This document shows, piece by piece, positions 10,829 through 22,009 of a stretch of DNA of 64,000 nt (position 1 is its first letter; every line of letters starts with the position of its first letter). A program made the position numbers and the translations under genes. Source of the DNA: Garcia nutans (Eukaryota; Streptophyta; Magnoliopsida; Malpighiales; Euphorbiaceae); NCBI GenBank assembly GCA_947685225.1, contig CANTUV010000037.1, positions 26,989,001-27,053,000 of the forward strand, given 5' to 3'. A model generated the notes under the pieces. It searched no databases. It was given only the letters and a program-made list of their open reading frames with translations, and was not told where the DNA came from.

Positions 10829-11400
10829 GTATATGTGATGCAAAGACAACCAGATGCTTCTGCAGTCATTGCTGGTACTTTCTCTTTATTTGGCATTTCA
10901 GTTCTTGCTTTAATTGATCCTGGATCTACTCATTCATATATTAGTGCATCTATTTTGCCTGTGTCTGAATTGCATTCTGAGTCCCTAGGATTTGATGTGT
11001 TGGTGACAAATCCTTTAGGGCATAGTGTGATTGTTAGCAAGGTGCACCGAGATAGTGCAGTTGTAGTGCAAGATGAGGAGTTTCGTGGAGATTTGATTGA
11101 AATGCCTTTTAAAGAGTATGATTTGATTTTGGGCATGGACTGGTTGTCTAGGCATGGAGCTGTGGTAGATTGTCAAAAGAAATGTGTTACTTTGAGAACT
11201 AATGATGTTAAAATTGTATTGGTATCTAGTGAGCAGAGACAGCTTGCATCCTTGTTTGTTTCAGCTGTAACAGCTAGAAGGTTGATTAGGAAAGGGTGTG
11301 ATGCTTATCTTGCTCATGTTGTGGATACTAGAGTAAGAGGTTCTCAACTTGATGATATAACCACAGTTGTAGATTTTCCAGACGTGTTTCCAGAGGAGTT
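10829..11400 (+). pseudogene. pol: Protease domain of chromovirus C
   Basis: Aspartic protease that would mature the polyprotein. The active-site motif reads [11 protein letters not shown] (Asp near base 10916); the D-P-G form in place of D-S/T-G is common in this lineage. A later [14 protein letters not shown] motif is the typical second half of the fold. No break lies inside this section. It follows gag in the frame used after the gag frameshift, with only the stop at 10826 between them. Confidence 0.88.
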
Positions 11401-12250
11401 GCCAGGGTTGCCCCCTAAGAGAGAGGTTGAGTTTGGTATCGATTTGTTACCTGGTACCACTCCCATCTCTATCACTCCTTATCGCATGGCACCTGCTGAA
11501 TTGAGAGAGTTGAAGGTGCAGTTACAGGAGTTGTTGGATAAAGGGTTTATTCGCCCCAGTGTTTCTCCTTGGGGAGCTCCTGTTTTGTTTGTGAAGAAGA
11601 AGGATGGTACTATGAGATTGTGTATCGATTAGAGGCAATTGAATAAAGTGACGATCAAGAATAAATATCCTTTGCCTAGAATTGATGATCTCTTTGATCA
11701 ATTAAAGGGAGCAGCAGTGTTTTCTAAAATTGATTTGAGATCAGGGTACCATCAGTTGAGGGTCAGAGCGGAAGATGTTCCTAAGATAGCCTTTCGCACA
11801 AGGTATGGGCATTATGAGTTTTTAGTGATGCCTTTTGGATTGACGAATGCACCTACAACTTTTATGGATTTGATGAATAGGGTGTTCAGGCCCTATCTGG
11901 ATCAGTTTGTGGTAGTTTTTATTGATGATATTTTGGTGTATTCGCGTAATGAAGAGGAGCATGACAAGCCTCTGCGGATTGTACTGTAGATTTTGAGAGA
12001 AAAGCAATTATATGCTAAGCTGTCGAAGTGTGAATTTTGGCTTGATCAAGTGACTTTTCTCGGTCATATAATTTCAGCTGAAGGTATAAAAGTTGATCCG
12101 AGTAAAGTTGAAGCTATTTTGAATTGGAGTCCACCGAAGTCTGTGACTGAAGTTAGAAGTTTTCTGGGTTTGGCAGGCTATTATCGACGCTTTGTGAAAG
12201 GATTTTCTTTGATAGCTATTCCACTCACCAGATTACTTTGAAAGGGAGTT
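11390..12250 (+). pseudogene. pol: Reverse transcriptase domain of chromovirus C
   Basis: Copies the genomic RNA into DNA. Pre-RT text [20 protein letters not shown] is followed by the finger and palm motifs, including CID (stop TAG at 11630-11632 directly after it), KIDLRSGYHQLR, MPFGLTNAP and the catalytic FIDDILVYS. Three stops interrupt it: 11630, 11987 (CAA or CAG in B's place to TAG) and 12239 (CGA to TGA). The catalytic Asp pair is intact, but the protein cannot be made whole. Confidence 0.93.
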
Positions 12251-12883
12251 AGATTCGTGTGGACAGATCAGTGTCAGGCTAGTTTTGAGCAGTTGAAAGA
12301 GATGTTAACTCAAGCGCCTGTTCTTACCTTACCTGTAGAAGATAAACCATATGTGATCTACAGTGATGCTTCACATTGTGGTTTGGGTTGTGTTTTGATG
12401 CAAGAGGGTAAAGTTATAGCTTATGCTTCTCGACAGTTGAAGCCGCATGAGCTTAACTATCCGACACATGATTTGGAATTAGCAGCTATAGTGTTTACTT
12501 TAAAGATTTGGCGACACTACTTGTTTGGAGAGAAGTGTTTTATCTACACTGATCATAAGAGTTTGAAATATTTGGGGGTTCAGAGAGAGCTTAACCTTTG
12601 GCAGAGGCGATAGTTGGAATTAATTAAAGATTATGATTGCTTAATTGATTATCATCCTGGCAAGGCAAATGTTGTGGCTAATGCCTTGAGTCGGAAGTCT
12701 TTGGCAGGGTTGACTGTCTATTCACTCTTGGTGCTTGTTGAGTTGAGAGCGTTGCATGTTAGATTTGTATCTTGTGATGATGGTGCATTGTTGGCGCAAT
12801 TGCAGTTGAGGCCAGTATTGTTAGATCAGATTAAGGAGGCTCAGTTGGCGGATGAGAAAATTCAGAAGATTGTATCAGAGTGA
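12251..12883 (+). pseudogene. pol: RNase H domain of chromovirus C
   Basis: Would degrade RNA in the RNA-DNA hybrid. Motifs seen: YSDASHCGLGCVLMQ, ASRQLKPHELNYPTHDLELAAIVF and YTDHKSLKY, giving the expected acidic residues. Stops at 12611-12613 (TGG to TAG) and 12881-12883. The section after 12614 (LIDYHPGKANVVANALSRK) is the usual link from RNase H to integrase; B reads VADALSRK here, so the catalytic-region Asp is lost in C. Confidence 0.9.
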
Positions 12884-14248
12884 CGACATGGAGAGAGCCG
12901 AGATTTTCATGTGAAAAGTGATGATAGTCTTTGGTTCAAGGACAGATTATGTGTACCTGATGATGCTAATTTGAGAAGGATTATTTTAGAAGAAGTACAC
13001 CAGTCAGTTTTTGCTATGCATCCGGGCAATACGAAGATGTACCATGATTTGAAACAACACTACTTGTGGTCTGGTTTGAAGAGAGACATAGCGGAATTTG
13101 TGTCCAAATGTCTCACTTGCCAGAAGGTAAAAGCGGAGCATCAAGTTTCAACAGGGTTGCTTCAACCTTTAACAGTGCCTGAATGGAAATGGGAGAGGGT
13201 GACAATGGACTTTGTATCTGGTTTGCCATTGACGCTGAGGAAACATGATGCTATTTGGGTGATTGTTGATAGATTGACAAAGACAGCTCACTTCCTTCCA
13301 GTTCGGATGGATTATTCTCTTGAGAAGTTGGTTGAGCTGTATATCCATGAGATTGTGAAGTTGCATGGAGTCCCAATTTCTTTAGTGTCGGATCGAGATC
13401 CCCGGTTCACTTCAAGGTTCTGGAAGAGTTTACATGGGGCTTTGGGTTCTCGATTGCATTTTAGCACTGCTTTCCATCCACAGACAGATGGACAGTCAGA
13501 GAGAGTGATACAAATTATCAAGGATATGTTGAGAAGCTGTGTTATTGATTTCTCTGGAAGTTGGGACAGATTTTTACCACATGTGGAATTTGCTTACAAC
13601 AACAGTCATCAATCTAGTATTGGTATGGCACCATTTGAGGCATTGTATGGTAGAAGATGTAGAATGCCTTTATGTTGGAATGAGATTGGAGAGGGCAAAT
13701 TAATTGGTCCTGATCTGGTGAAAGAGACTGAACAGAAAGTAAAGATAATTCGGGATCGGTTGAAAGCAGCTTCAGACCGACAGAAATCTTACTCAGATTT
13801 GAAAAGGAGAGACATAGAATTTGATATTGGAGATAAAGTATTTTTAAAAGTGTCTCCTTGGAAGAAGATTCTGAGATTTGGTAGGAAAGGGAAGCTGAGT
13901 CCTCGTTTCATCGGATCGTATGAAGTTTTGGAAAGAGTTGGGCCAGTTGCTTATCATCTTGCTTTGCCACCCAAGTTGGATAGAATCCATAATGTATTCC
14001 ATGTTTCTATGTTGAGGAGATATCGATCAGATCCATCTCATATCTTGCCAGTTGAATCCATTGAAGTGAGTTCGGATATGACATTTGAAGAAGAACCAGT
14101 TGCTATTTTGGCATATGAAGTGAAAGAGTTGAGGAATAAGAAAGTGCCTTTGGTAAAGGTTCTATGGAAGAATCATGGGAGAGAAGAGGCAACTTAGGAA
14201 AGTGAGCAAGTAATGCGAGATCAATATCCTCAATTGTTTCAGGCATAA
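12884..14248 (+). pseudogene. pol: Integrase and chromodomain of chromovirus C
   Basis: Integrase would insert the DNA copy; the chromodomain is thought to direct it to marked chromatin. The HHCC zinc motif (HQSVFAMHPGNT... CLTCQ), then the three acidic residues in VTMDFVSGLP, LVSDRDPRFTS and TDGQSERVIQ are all present in a frame open from 12911 to 14197. A GPY/F-type module (KLSPRFIGSYEVLERVGPVAYHL) and HNVFHVSMLRRY follow. The chromodomain region (EEEPVAILAYEVKELRNKKVPLVKVLW) has a stop at 14195-14197 where B has TGG; the native end is TAA at 14246-14248. This is the longest undamaged reading frame in C. Confidence 0.93.
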
Positions 14249-14295
14249 TATCAGGTAATTTCGAGGACGAAATTTTCTTTTTAGAGGGGGAGAAT
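14249..14295 (+). other. Polypurine tract and 3' untranslated end of C
   Basis: AGAGGGGGAGAAT (14283-14295) directly precedes the 3' LTR and would prime plus-strand DNA synthesis. The same string precedes the 3' LTRs of B (32917-32929) and A (40564-40576), together with the upstream TCGAGGACGAAATT. Confidence 0.92.
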
Positions 14296-16553
14296 TATAA
14301 TATCCCAAAGTGTGCCCTAGAAGTATTGATATAATTATTATTTCATTTGAATCAAATGTATATGTGTTATTGGAAAGGAAAAGATTGTTTAGAGGGAATG
14401 TATATGTTGTATATATGCCAATATATCTAACATATATGTTAGTCAAAATGGTGGGTCAAGGGAAGAAGATATTTAATTTGTGATTTGTGAAATTACTAAA
14501 AAGAGCAAGTGAATAAAAAGGGGTTAAGATATATAGAAGAGGGTAATAAGGTAATTTTCTTTTTAGATTGCTTGGTGGAGATTTAAAGAGAAGAGAATTT
14601 TGACTTTTCTTCATTTCTTCTTCTTTCCTTTCTCCTTTGATGGCCGGCCACCCAAAGCAAGGGAGAGCAAGATTATGTTTTGATGTTCAAGCTCAAAATT
14701 GAAGGAGTTTTCAAGTGATTAAGTGAAAGTCCAAGAAGTTTTATTATTTTGGTAAGTTCTCTCTCTTGTTTTCTCTTGTTTATTTGAAGTGGTGTATGAG
14801 TTTGATTGTTGATGTTTGATAATAGGGTTGTGTTGATTGTAGTATGTTAGAGTATGTTTGATTTAATTAATTATGGTGTTGGTTTTGGTTTGAAGGAAGT
14901 AAGTTAAGTTGATGTTGGTTTTGAAAGTGTTTGTGTTGAAATTGTATTAGGGTTTTGAGTTGGTAAGTGTTGTTAATGTTAAGTTTGGTTTATTATTTTT
15001 GTTAGTCTTCATGATTTTTGGGTTTGATGGAGTTAGAAGCTTGGAATACATGTTTTGGTGGGAGGCAGTAGCATCTTGGATGCCACGCCCGTGGCCCTTT
15101 GATGCCATGGCCGTGGGGTGTTGGACATTCTTGGGCAGAAGCATTCTTTAACCCACGCCCGTGGAGGTCTTGGGTGACCATGACCGTGGGGTCTAAGGTT
15201 GAGTTGTTGGTTTGTAATGGTGGTCTATGGGTCTAGTATGAGGTAAATAAGTGATTAATTGTACTGGAATTGATGTGGTTCATCATTGTTTTGGTTTAGG
15301 TTGTGAAGAAAGTGAATTGCCTTAATTCTTTTGGTGAAGGACTTTTGAAAGAGAAAGTGTTTAGAGTTGTATGGATTGCTTTTGATGTAAGTGCAAACTA
15401 CATTATTGCATACATTCATATGATGTTGAGATTGAACATACATTTGATGATATTGATGATGCATATGAATAATGTTATGTTGTGTACAATGTGGGACATA
15501 ATGTGAACATTGATGATGCATATGAATACTTTTATGATGAATGACCTTAATGTAAATTGGGACATAAAGAGATGTGAAATTAATGTTATGAGTTATAATG
15601 ATGTGAATGATATGATTGAAGCATGCCTAGATGATATGATTGAATAATTATATGTTTGTTTAATTAATGTAATTGATGTTGTATATTATAATGATGAAAA
15701 TGAGAAATGAATTGAGAAAGTAATGTTTAAAGATATAAATGAACGGACCTATCTACCTCCTGTGGAACCATGCGGACCCAGTGGGCTGGGCAACCGAACT
15801 TGGACTACCGACCTGGTTGGGGGAAGGTTCGTTACTGATAGTTTTATACATGCCTATCTGCCTCCTGCGGACCCCTGGGATTGGCAGTGGCCTGAGGCCC
15901 AGTGGGCAACCGACCTGGTTGGGGGAAGGTTCGTATATGAAGCCATGGTTGTTGGCTATAATGATGAACTTTGAATATCATATTAAATACTTGTTGGGCC
16001 CATATGTGTCTATGTTGAATGAGTATAATGGATGATGATATAATTATTGAAATAATGAAATGTAACATTTATAAGTATGATCTTTATTGGTTGAATGCAT
16101 GACATGGATATTGACATTGCATAATATTATTATGGTTTGTACTACTGAGTTGTTGGCTCAACGCGATTGTGGTTCATCGCGCAGGTGATAGAGTTGATAG
16201 GGTTGAGACGGAGGATTCTTCTAGACCTAGTTGAGTTTATGCTTGAAGTGTGGGCCTAGAGCTTAAAGATCAGAGAGTCAAGCTGCCAATCATGTATATA
16301 TTCTATGTATTGTAAATTTTAAATTTTTATGTATTTGTACTTGTAAGTATTTGTTATAACTTCCGCTGTGTATTAATAAACGTTTTCATCTATTATATTT
16401 TATGAATTTCTTTTAAACGATCGATATTTGTTTTATTTCTTTTCGAGATATGACTTGTGTATTTTTAAACTGTGGCATTTTCTATATTCAGTATACGTAT
16501 ATTATGATCGTATAAGCATGCTGTGTACGTATACTGGATATAGGGGTATTACA
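14296..16553 (+). mobile_element. 3' LTR of chromovirus C
   Basis: 2258 bases, matching 7066-9428. The first two bases are TA where the 5' copy has TG, so the terminal dinucleotide has mutated since insertion. It has two 105-base units (15747, 15852), GGCCGGCC (14642-14649), the promoter-like box (14571-14593) and an intact second stem of the twin hairpin (16145-16182). The end reads GGGTATTACA, one change from the 5' copy. Confidence 0.94.
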
Positions 16554-17362
16554 ACCACCATATGCATCTTCTCAAGTGTGGCCAAATCCAATGAATCATT
16601 ACCCGTAATTTTAGTCATACGACAGGTACTCGGGTCAAAATCATCAAGAAGGGCTGTTGCCAATGTGGTAACCAATCCTCCAATACAAATAGCCCCCTTC
16701 TTTTTGTTTGCCACATTAACAAAAACATCGGCCAACCAATAGCCGGTACTGATGGGTATTGCATTACACGCACAATCTAAGAAAAAGAGCTCACTAAGTT
16801 CCACTACACCTGGGCTTTCCTTCCGAGCAAAGAACCCACAGGACATAAAGCGATGCAAATACCTTAAAGCGAGATTACTCAATTTAGTTGCCTTGGCCGA
16901 TTTGGCCATATAAGTTCCCGAGCTCAATGCTCCCTAAGCAAATTGTTGTTTAAAATCCTTAGGTACATACCCTTCACCGTGTTGATGGAAACCAAATATA
17001 ACATTCAATTGCTCAATACTAACCACAAATGATTTCCCAAGCAATTTAAAATTCAACCTAGAGCAATTTTTTTGTTCATCTCTTTCAACCTTAAGAGATG
17101 TTAAAAATTCCAAAGTGAGCTCTTGAAATTGCAAAGGTCGAAAGGAGACTAGGTTCTCCCACCCAAGATTTTGAGCATAACTATAAAATTTATCCCTAAT
17201 ATGAAGAGCATTAAGGGATTCATCGCTGACATACCTCGTCCGAAAGAAACCCCTAACCAAAAGAGTCGCTCTCTTTAAAGATAAAGAAGATGAAGATGAA
17301 GATGCAGCTGCAGTTGGAGGTCGCTTCCTCTTATGGTGGGACACCATCTTCGTTCTTGGCAT
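16554..17362 (-). pseudogene. Athila ORF-1-like protein, N-terminal part
   Basis: Minus-strand ATG at 17360-17362. A basic, serine-rich start (HKRKRPPTAAASSSSSS) leads into a domain with EFLTSLKVERDE and LNFKLLGKSFVVSIEQLNVIFGF, the pattern of the Athila ORF-1 family found downstream of pol in plant Athila elements. An in-frame TAG lies at 16934-16936. The frame then runs to the ACCAC target site at 16554-16558 and resumes at 7060, so about 366 codons existed before element C inserted. The function is not known. In this position some elements carry envelope-like genes, but I see no signal peptide or membrane segment here. Confidence 0.8.
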
Positions 17363-18139
17363 ATTGAAAGATCTGAAAAAATTTGAAACTTAAATAGATT
17401 AAATTGATTTTTTATTAGAGAATAAGAAGATTGAACGGATTAATTTCAGTTTTGGTGAAGGAATGGGAGTTTGGAAGCTTTGAAAGAACAACAATGGAGG
17501 TTTTATGAGAGAGAAGTCGAGAGAGAGAAAGGAAACAAAAAGAAAACTAGGGATTGAAATGAACTAAAAGTGCTAAAACCGTGTTTTTAAACTTTAAAAT
17601 TGAAGAGACACGGCCAAGTTGGGTGAGCTTGGCCATGTTTGATGTGTTTGCAGGGACACGGCTAGTGACTTGGCCTTGTCCCATGGGTGTGTTTGGCACT
17701 GTAAATAAAGGGTTGCAAAAACAAGAGAAGGGACTTGGGGAGAGGCTTGGCCGTGTCCCATGTGACACGGCCAAGGACACGGCTAAGCTTGTTTTCCGTG
17801 TCAGGGGCTATGTGAAATGGTGACTTTGGGTTGGCTTGACACGGCCAGTGGCTTGGCCGTGTCAAGTGGCAGTGTCCTTCACTGCCATTTTGACTCTTTT
17901 TTTATATTATTTTTTTGTGTCACCAAATCTTAAAGAAATGCAATCCTCTCCTTTGATTAACCCTGAAACACATTAGAAAAATAAAAATCGATCAAAGCAC
18001 CCATTCCATTTATTTAAAACAAACATAAAATCAAAATTGCTGAATATAAAATTACAACTATGAAAAGAAATGAAAACCGATGGGTTGCCTCCCATTTAGC
18101 GCTTCTTTAATGTCATATAGCTGGACATTACTGCAAGAC
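17363..18139 (-). other. pol-ORF spacer of D with palindrome cluster
   Basis: Noncoding sequence between integrase and the Athila ORF. Near 18085-18110 the minus strand has GCGCTAAATGGGAGGCAACC, a conserved string after pol in Athila elements. At about 17605-17870 there is a cluster of palindromes; the best, 17838-17863, has perfect 10-base arms GACACGGCCA and TGGCCGTGTC around GTGGCT. The same units are in this element's LTRs, so they occur here a third time, just upstream of the ORF start at 17362. Confidence 0.8.
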
Positions 18140-19551
18140 TTAAGGATCGTAGATCAAAGTGCTATCGATGATCCTTACTTCTTGGAACCCTTCATTATAT
18201 GGTTTAACTCTCTATCCATTTACTTTAAAAGTTTCATTTGTTCGAGAGTTAAGCAATTCTATTGCACCGGAAGGATATACCTGAGTTATCTCGAAAGGAC
18301 CACTCCATCGAGACTTGAGTTTTCTTGGAAACAGAGATGAGAATTAAAAAGCAAAACTTTCATACCTGGGCTCAATGTCTTTCACACTATAATTCTGTCA
18401 TGAAGTGCTTTAGTGCGATCCTTATAAATCCTCGAACTCTCATATGCCTCATTCCTCAGTTCATCTAACTCTGAAATTTGCAGAAAACGTTCTCTCTTTG
18501 CCTTGTCCAAGTCTAAATTCAGAGTCTTGATTGCCCAATACGCTTTGTGCTCCAACTGCACTGGTAAATGACAAGCCTTACCAAAAACCAATCAGTATGG
18601 ACTCATACCCAAAGGAGTCTTGAAAGCAGTCCGATATGCCCACAATGCATCATGCAATCTACTCGCCCAATCCTTCCTTGATAAGTTGACTGTTTTCTCC
18701 AGAATTCCTTTTATTTGCTTGTTGGATGTTTCAACTTGTCCAGAAGTCTGTGGGTGGTATGGGGTCGCCACCTTGTGTTTCACACCAGATTTGTGCATTA
18801 ATTTCTCAAAAAGTTTGTTGCAGAAATGACTTCCCCCATCACTGACTATCACTCTTGGCGTGCCAAATCTGCTAAGAATATTTTCCTTCACAAATTTAAC
18901 AACCACATTAGCATCATTAGTACGGGTAGGGATTGCCTCCACCCATTTTGAAACATAATCAATAGCAACTAAAATATATTTATAACCAAAAGAATTGGGA
19001 AAAGGACCCATAAAGTCTATTCCCCACACATCAAACAGTTCAACAACAATATACGATTGAAGGGGCATTTCATTCCTCCTCCCAATGTTACCCACTCTTT
19101 GACAGCGGTCACAATGCTTACAATATTCGTGAGCATCTTTGAATAGAGTAGGCCAGTAAAAACCACTTTGAAGCACCTTTTCTGCAGTCTTCCTCCCTTC
19201 AAAATGACCACCACAGTGAAGGTCATGACAAAATTGAAGAACACTCAGTTGTTCTTCCTCTGATACACACCTGCGAACTATCTCATCTTTGCATATCTGG
19301 AATAGGTAAGGTTCATCCCAAAAATAAAATTTACTCACGTGCAAAAACCTCTTCTTTTCTTGAAATGATATGTCAGAACGCAAAATACCACAAGCAAGAT
19401 AGTTAGCAATATCTGCAAACCAAGGTGCATTAATTACCACAAACAGCTGCTCATCAGGAAATGCTTCTAAATTTTTATGAATGCTATCAGATGCAAGATT
19501 TTCACTAAAGAAGGGTAATCTAGATAAATGATCAGCTACAACATTCTCACT
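18140..19551 (-). pseudogene. pol: Integrase of Athila element D
   Basis: Minus-strand integrase with zinc motif H-H-C-C (FCHDLHCGGHFEG... CKHCDRCQR) and the catalytic triad in WGIDFMGPF, IVSDGGSHF and SGQVETSN. The family string LVFGKACHLPVQLEHKAYWA follows. Stops lie at 18592-18594, at 18382-18384 and near 18220 (CAG to TAG in VNG-RVKPY). It ends at a TAA at 18140-18142. The link from RNase H (ENVVADHLSRL) starts after a stop near 19552. There is no chromodomain, as expected outside the chromoviruses. Confidence 0.92.
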
Positions 19552-20784
19552 TCACTTAGTATCTTTGATTTGGAAATCAAATTCTTGCAATAATAACACC
19601 CATCTAATTAAGCGCGGTTTAGCATGTTGTTTTGTTAAAAGATATTTTAGAGCTGCATGATCAGAATTCACAATAATTTTCGACTCAATTAAATATGCTC
19701 TAAACTTATCTAAGGCAAAAATAACCGCTAACATTTCCTTTTCAGTTGTTGTGTAATTCATTTGCGCACTATTCAAGGTCAAGCTAGCATAATATATCAC
19801 TCTCAAAAAATTCTCAACCCTTTGCCCAAGAACTATTCCTACTGCATGATTAGAGGCATCACACATAATTTCAAAAGGTAAAGACCAAACAAGAGCTACA
19901 ATTACCGGTGCACTAGTCAGTTTTTCCTTAAGGGAGTTAAAGGCTTGCATGCATTGTGCAGTAAACTCAAATGGAACATCTTTCCCAAGCAAATGACACA
20001 ATGGTTGGCTTATTTTAGAAAAATCTTTAATAAACCTCCGGTAAAAACCTGCATGCCCTAGAAAACTTCTTATTCCCTTAACAGAGGTAGGTGGGGGTAA
20101 CTTAGCAATCAACTCTACCTTAGCCTTATCCACCTCAATCCCTTTACTCGATACAACATGACCTAATACAATGCCCTGAGTAACCATGAAATGACTCTTT
20201 TCCCAACTCAAAGTAAGGTTACATTTAATGCATCTCTCAAGCACAAGAATAAGTTTATTGAGGCAATTATCAAAAGAATCACCGAAAACAGAAAAGTCAT
20301 CCATAAATACCTAAATAAAATCATCTATCATGTTTGTGAAGACAGACATCATGCATCTCTGAAAAGTTGCAGGCGCATTGCACAAGCCAAAGGGCATACG
20401 CTGAAATGCATAAGTCCCGAAAGGGCAAGTAAAAGTAGTCTTGGATTGATCCTCTGGTGATATCGGCACCTGATAATAACCTGAAAGTCCATCTAAAAAG
20501 CAATGATGTGAGTGTCCAGAAAGTTTATCCAACATCTGATCAATAAAAGGAAGAGGGAAATGGTCTTTCTTTGTGGCATTGTTCAACTTCCTATAATCAA
20601 TACACATTCTCCACCCAGTAGTAGTCCTAGTAGGAACCAATTCATTCTTTTCATTTTTCACTACAGTGATTCTAGATTTCTTAGGCACTACATGTACTGG
20701 GCTCACCCATTCACTATTAGCTATTGGATATATCACTCCTTCATCAAGCAATTTGAGCACTTCCTTCTTAACCACTTCACTCAT
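19552..20784 (-). pseudogene. pol: Reverse transcriptase and RNase H of Athila element D
   Basis: Minus-strand RT from EVVKKEVLKLLDEGVIYPI through GWRMCIDYRKLN, FLDGLSGYYQVPI and MPFGLCNAPATFQRC. A stop interrupts just before the catalytic box, which reads VFMDDFSVFG. The second frame (20304-19552) has the rest of RT (GIRSFLGHAGFYRRFIKDFS) and RNase H (MCDASNHAVGIVLGQ, TTTEKEMLAVIFALDKFRAYL, VNSDHAALKYLL). The two parts share a frame, so this break is one stop codon. A frameshift lies upstream, between 20892 and 20784. Confidence 0.93.
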
Positions 20785-21262
20785 GTTTGGGTAAGGCGCC
20801 TTTGGGTCTCCCTCACAGGTCTAGCTCCCTCTTCTAAGGTGATTCTATGCATGCACATTGAAGGGCTAATACCTTTTATGTCACTTAATCCTCATCCTAT
20901 TGCTCTTTTCAATCTTTTAAGCTCACTCACCAACCTCCTCTCCTCCCCTTCACTAAGTTCGCTAGATATTATCACAGGTAAGGTGTTGTGATCTCCTAAA
21001 AACACATATTTCAGATTTTTAGGTAACTCTTTCAGCTCTAACTCAAGTGAAGGATTTTTCTCTTCCTTTTGGATGGAGGGAAGTTCAAATACTGGGTCCT
21101 CCTTAAGTTCCTCTATTTTAGCACTCTCTAATGGCTCAAGGCAACTGGCTATTTCTGAATAAAAAATATCCAAACCACGATCTAAGGTCAGTGCCAGCTC
21201 CAATTTATCCGAGGAACTTGTCTGTAAGAAAACATCTGAAATAACTGCGTCAATACAATCAA
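20785..21262 (-). pseudogene. pol: Linker between protease and RT, element D
   Basis: Minus-strand frame 21203-20892 codes for an acidic linker ending LKELPKNLKYVFLGDHNTLPVIISSELS, the conserved pre-RT string of this lineage, then a stop after LKRLKRAIG. It lies in a different frame from protease and from RT, so there is a frameshift on each side. The pre-RT string reappears, truncated, in element I near 62555-62590. Confidence 0.85.
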
Positions 21263-22009
21263 TTAAAGAGCAATCCTCATATAATGCAGTTTTAGAATGT
21301 GAGAAGTGTTAAAAATAGAAAATTCAACCGTTTGTCCCAAGACAGTCATTGACAATTTACCATTTTTAACATCTATCAAGGTGTTGGTAGTCGCCATAAA
21401 AGGCCTACCCAGTAGAATAGTGTGTGCGGATGGTGTAGGGTTACTTCCTTCCATGTCAAGAACTATAAAATCCACAGGCACTATCAACCCACCAACCTTA
21501 ACTAACACATCTTCTATAACCCCTTTCGAGAATCTAAGAGATCTGTCAGCTAATTGCAATAACATTTTGGTAGGTTTTAGTTCCCCAAGTTCTAATACGA
21601 GATACACAGAATAAGGCATCAAATTTACATTGGCCCCTAAATCACACATGCCATCAGTCCCCTTTCCATTACCCATAGTAATTTGAATTATGAAACTACC
21701 AGGATCCTTTAGTTTTTGAGGTAGTTTATGCTACAAAATAGCACTAGCTACCTCTAACACTATCACCTTTTCATTTGCCTCATACCTCTTTTTCTTGGTG
21801 TTCAGTTCCTTGACTAATTTGGCATAAGCCGGCATGTTCTTTATTGCTTCAAGTAAAGGTAAGTTAATACTTACCTTAGACAGCATGTTGAAGATGTCCG
21901 AAAATTGCTTATCTTGTTTATCATTCTTCAACCTGCTTGGGAATGGTATAGGTGGCCGGTAAGGGTTACTTGCCTTGTGTAAATCTGCTGAAGGGGATTT
22001 CTCCATTTA
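21263..22009 (-). pseudogene. pol: Protease region of Athila element D
   Basis: Minus-strand. An N-terminal block with PPIPFPSRLKNDKQDKQFSD and LPLLEAIKNMPAYAKLVKEL is the standard join of gag and protease in Athila/Tat elements. The protease active site reads MCDLGANVNLMP, a D-L-G form usual for the lineage, with a later ILLGRPFMATTNTLIDV. Stops lie at 22007-22009 and 21731-21733. Confidence 0.88.

Larger units (their letters stand above)
7066..16553 (+). mobile_element. Tekay-type chromovirus C, whole element
   Basis: A 9488-base plus-strand element with both LTRs, inserted in the Athila ORF of D and flanked by ACCAC at 7061-7065 and 16554-16558. Order: 5' LTR (7066-9428), primer site (9436-9448), gag-pol (9598-14248), polypurine tract (14283-14295), 3' LTR (14296-16553). 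The two LTRs are very alike, with only scattered substitutions and one repeat-unit difference, which suggests a fairly young insertion. The coding frame has one frameshift and seven stops. Confidence 0.95.

Noticed and set aside
12911..14197. Host gene or domesticated integrase in C (428 codons open)
   Set aside because: It sits in frame with RNase H upstream and chromodomain downstream in an ordinary element; openness fits a young copy.
16554..17362. Retroviral-type envelope glycoprotein
   Set aside because: No signal peptide, cleavage site or membrane segment visible; it matches the Athila ORF-1 type, whose role is unknown.
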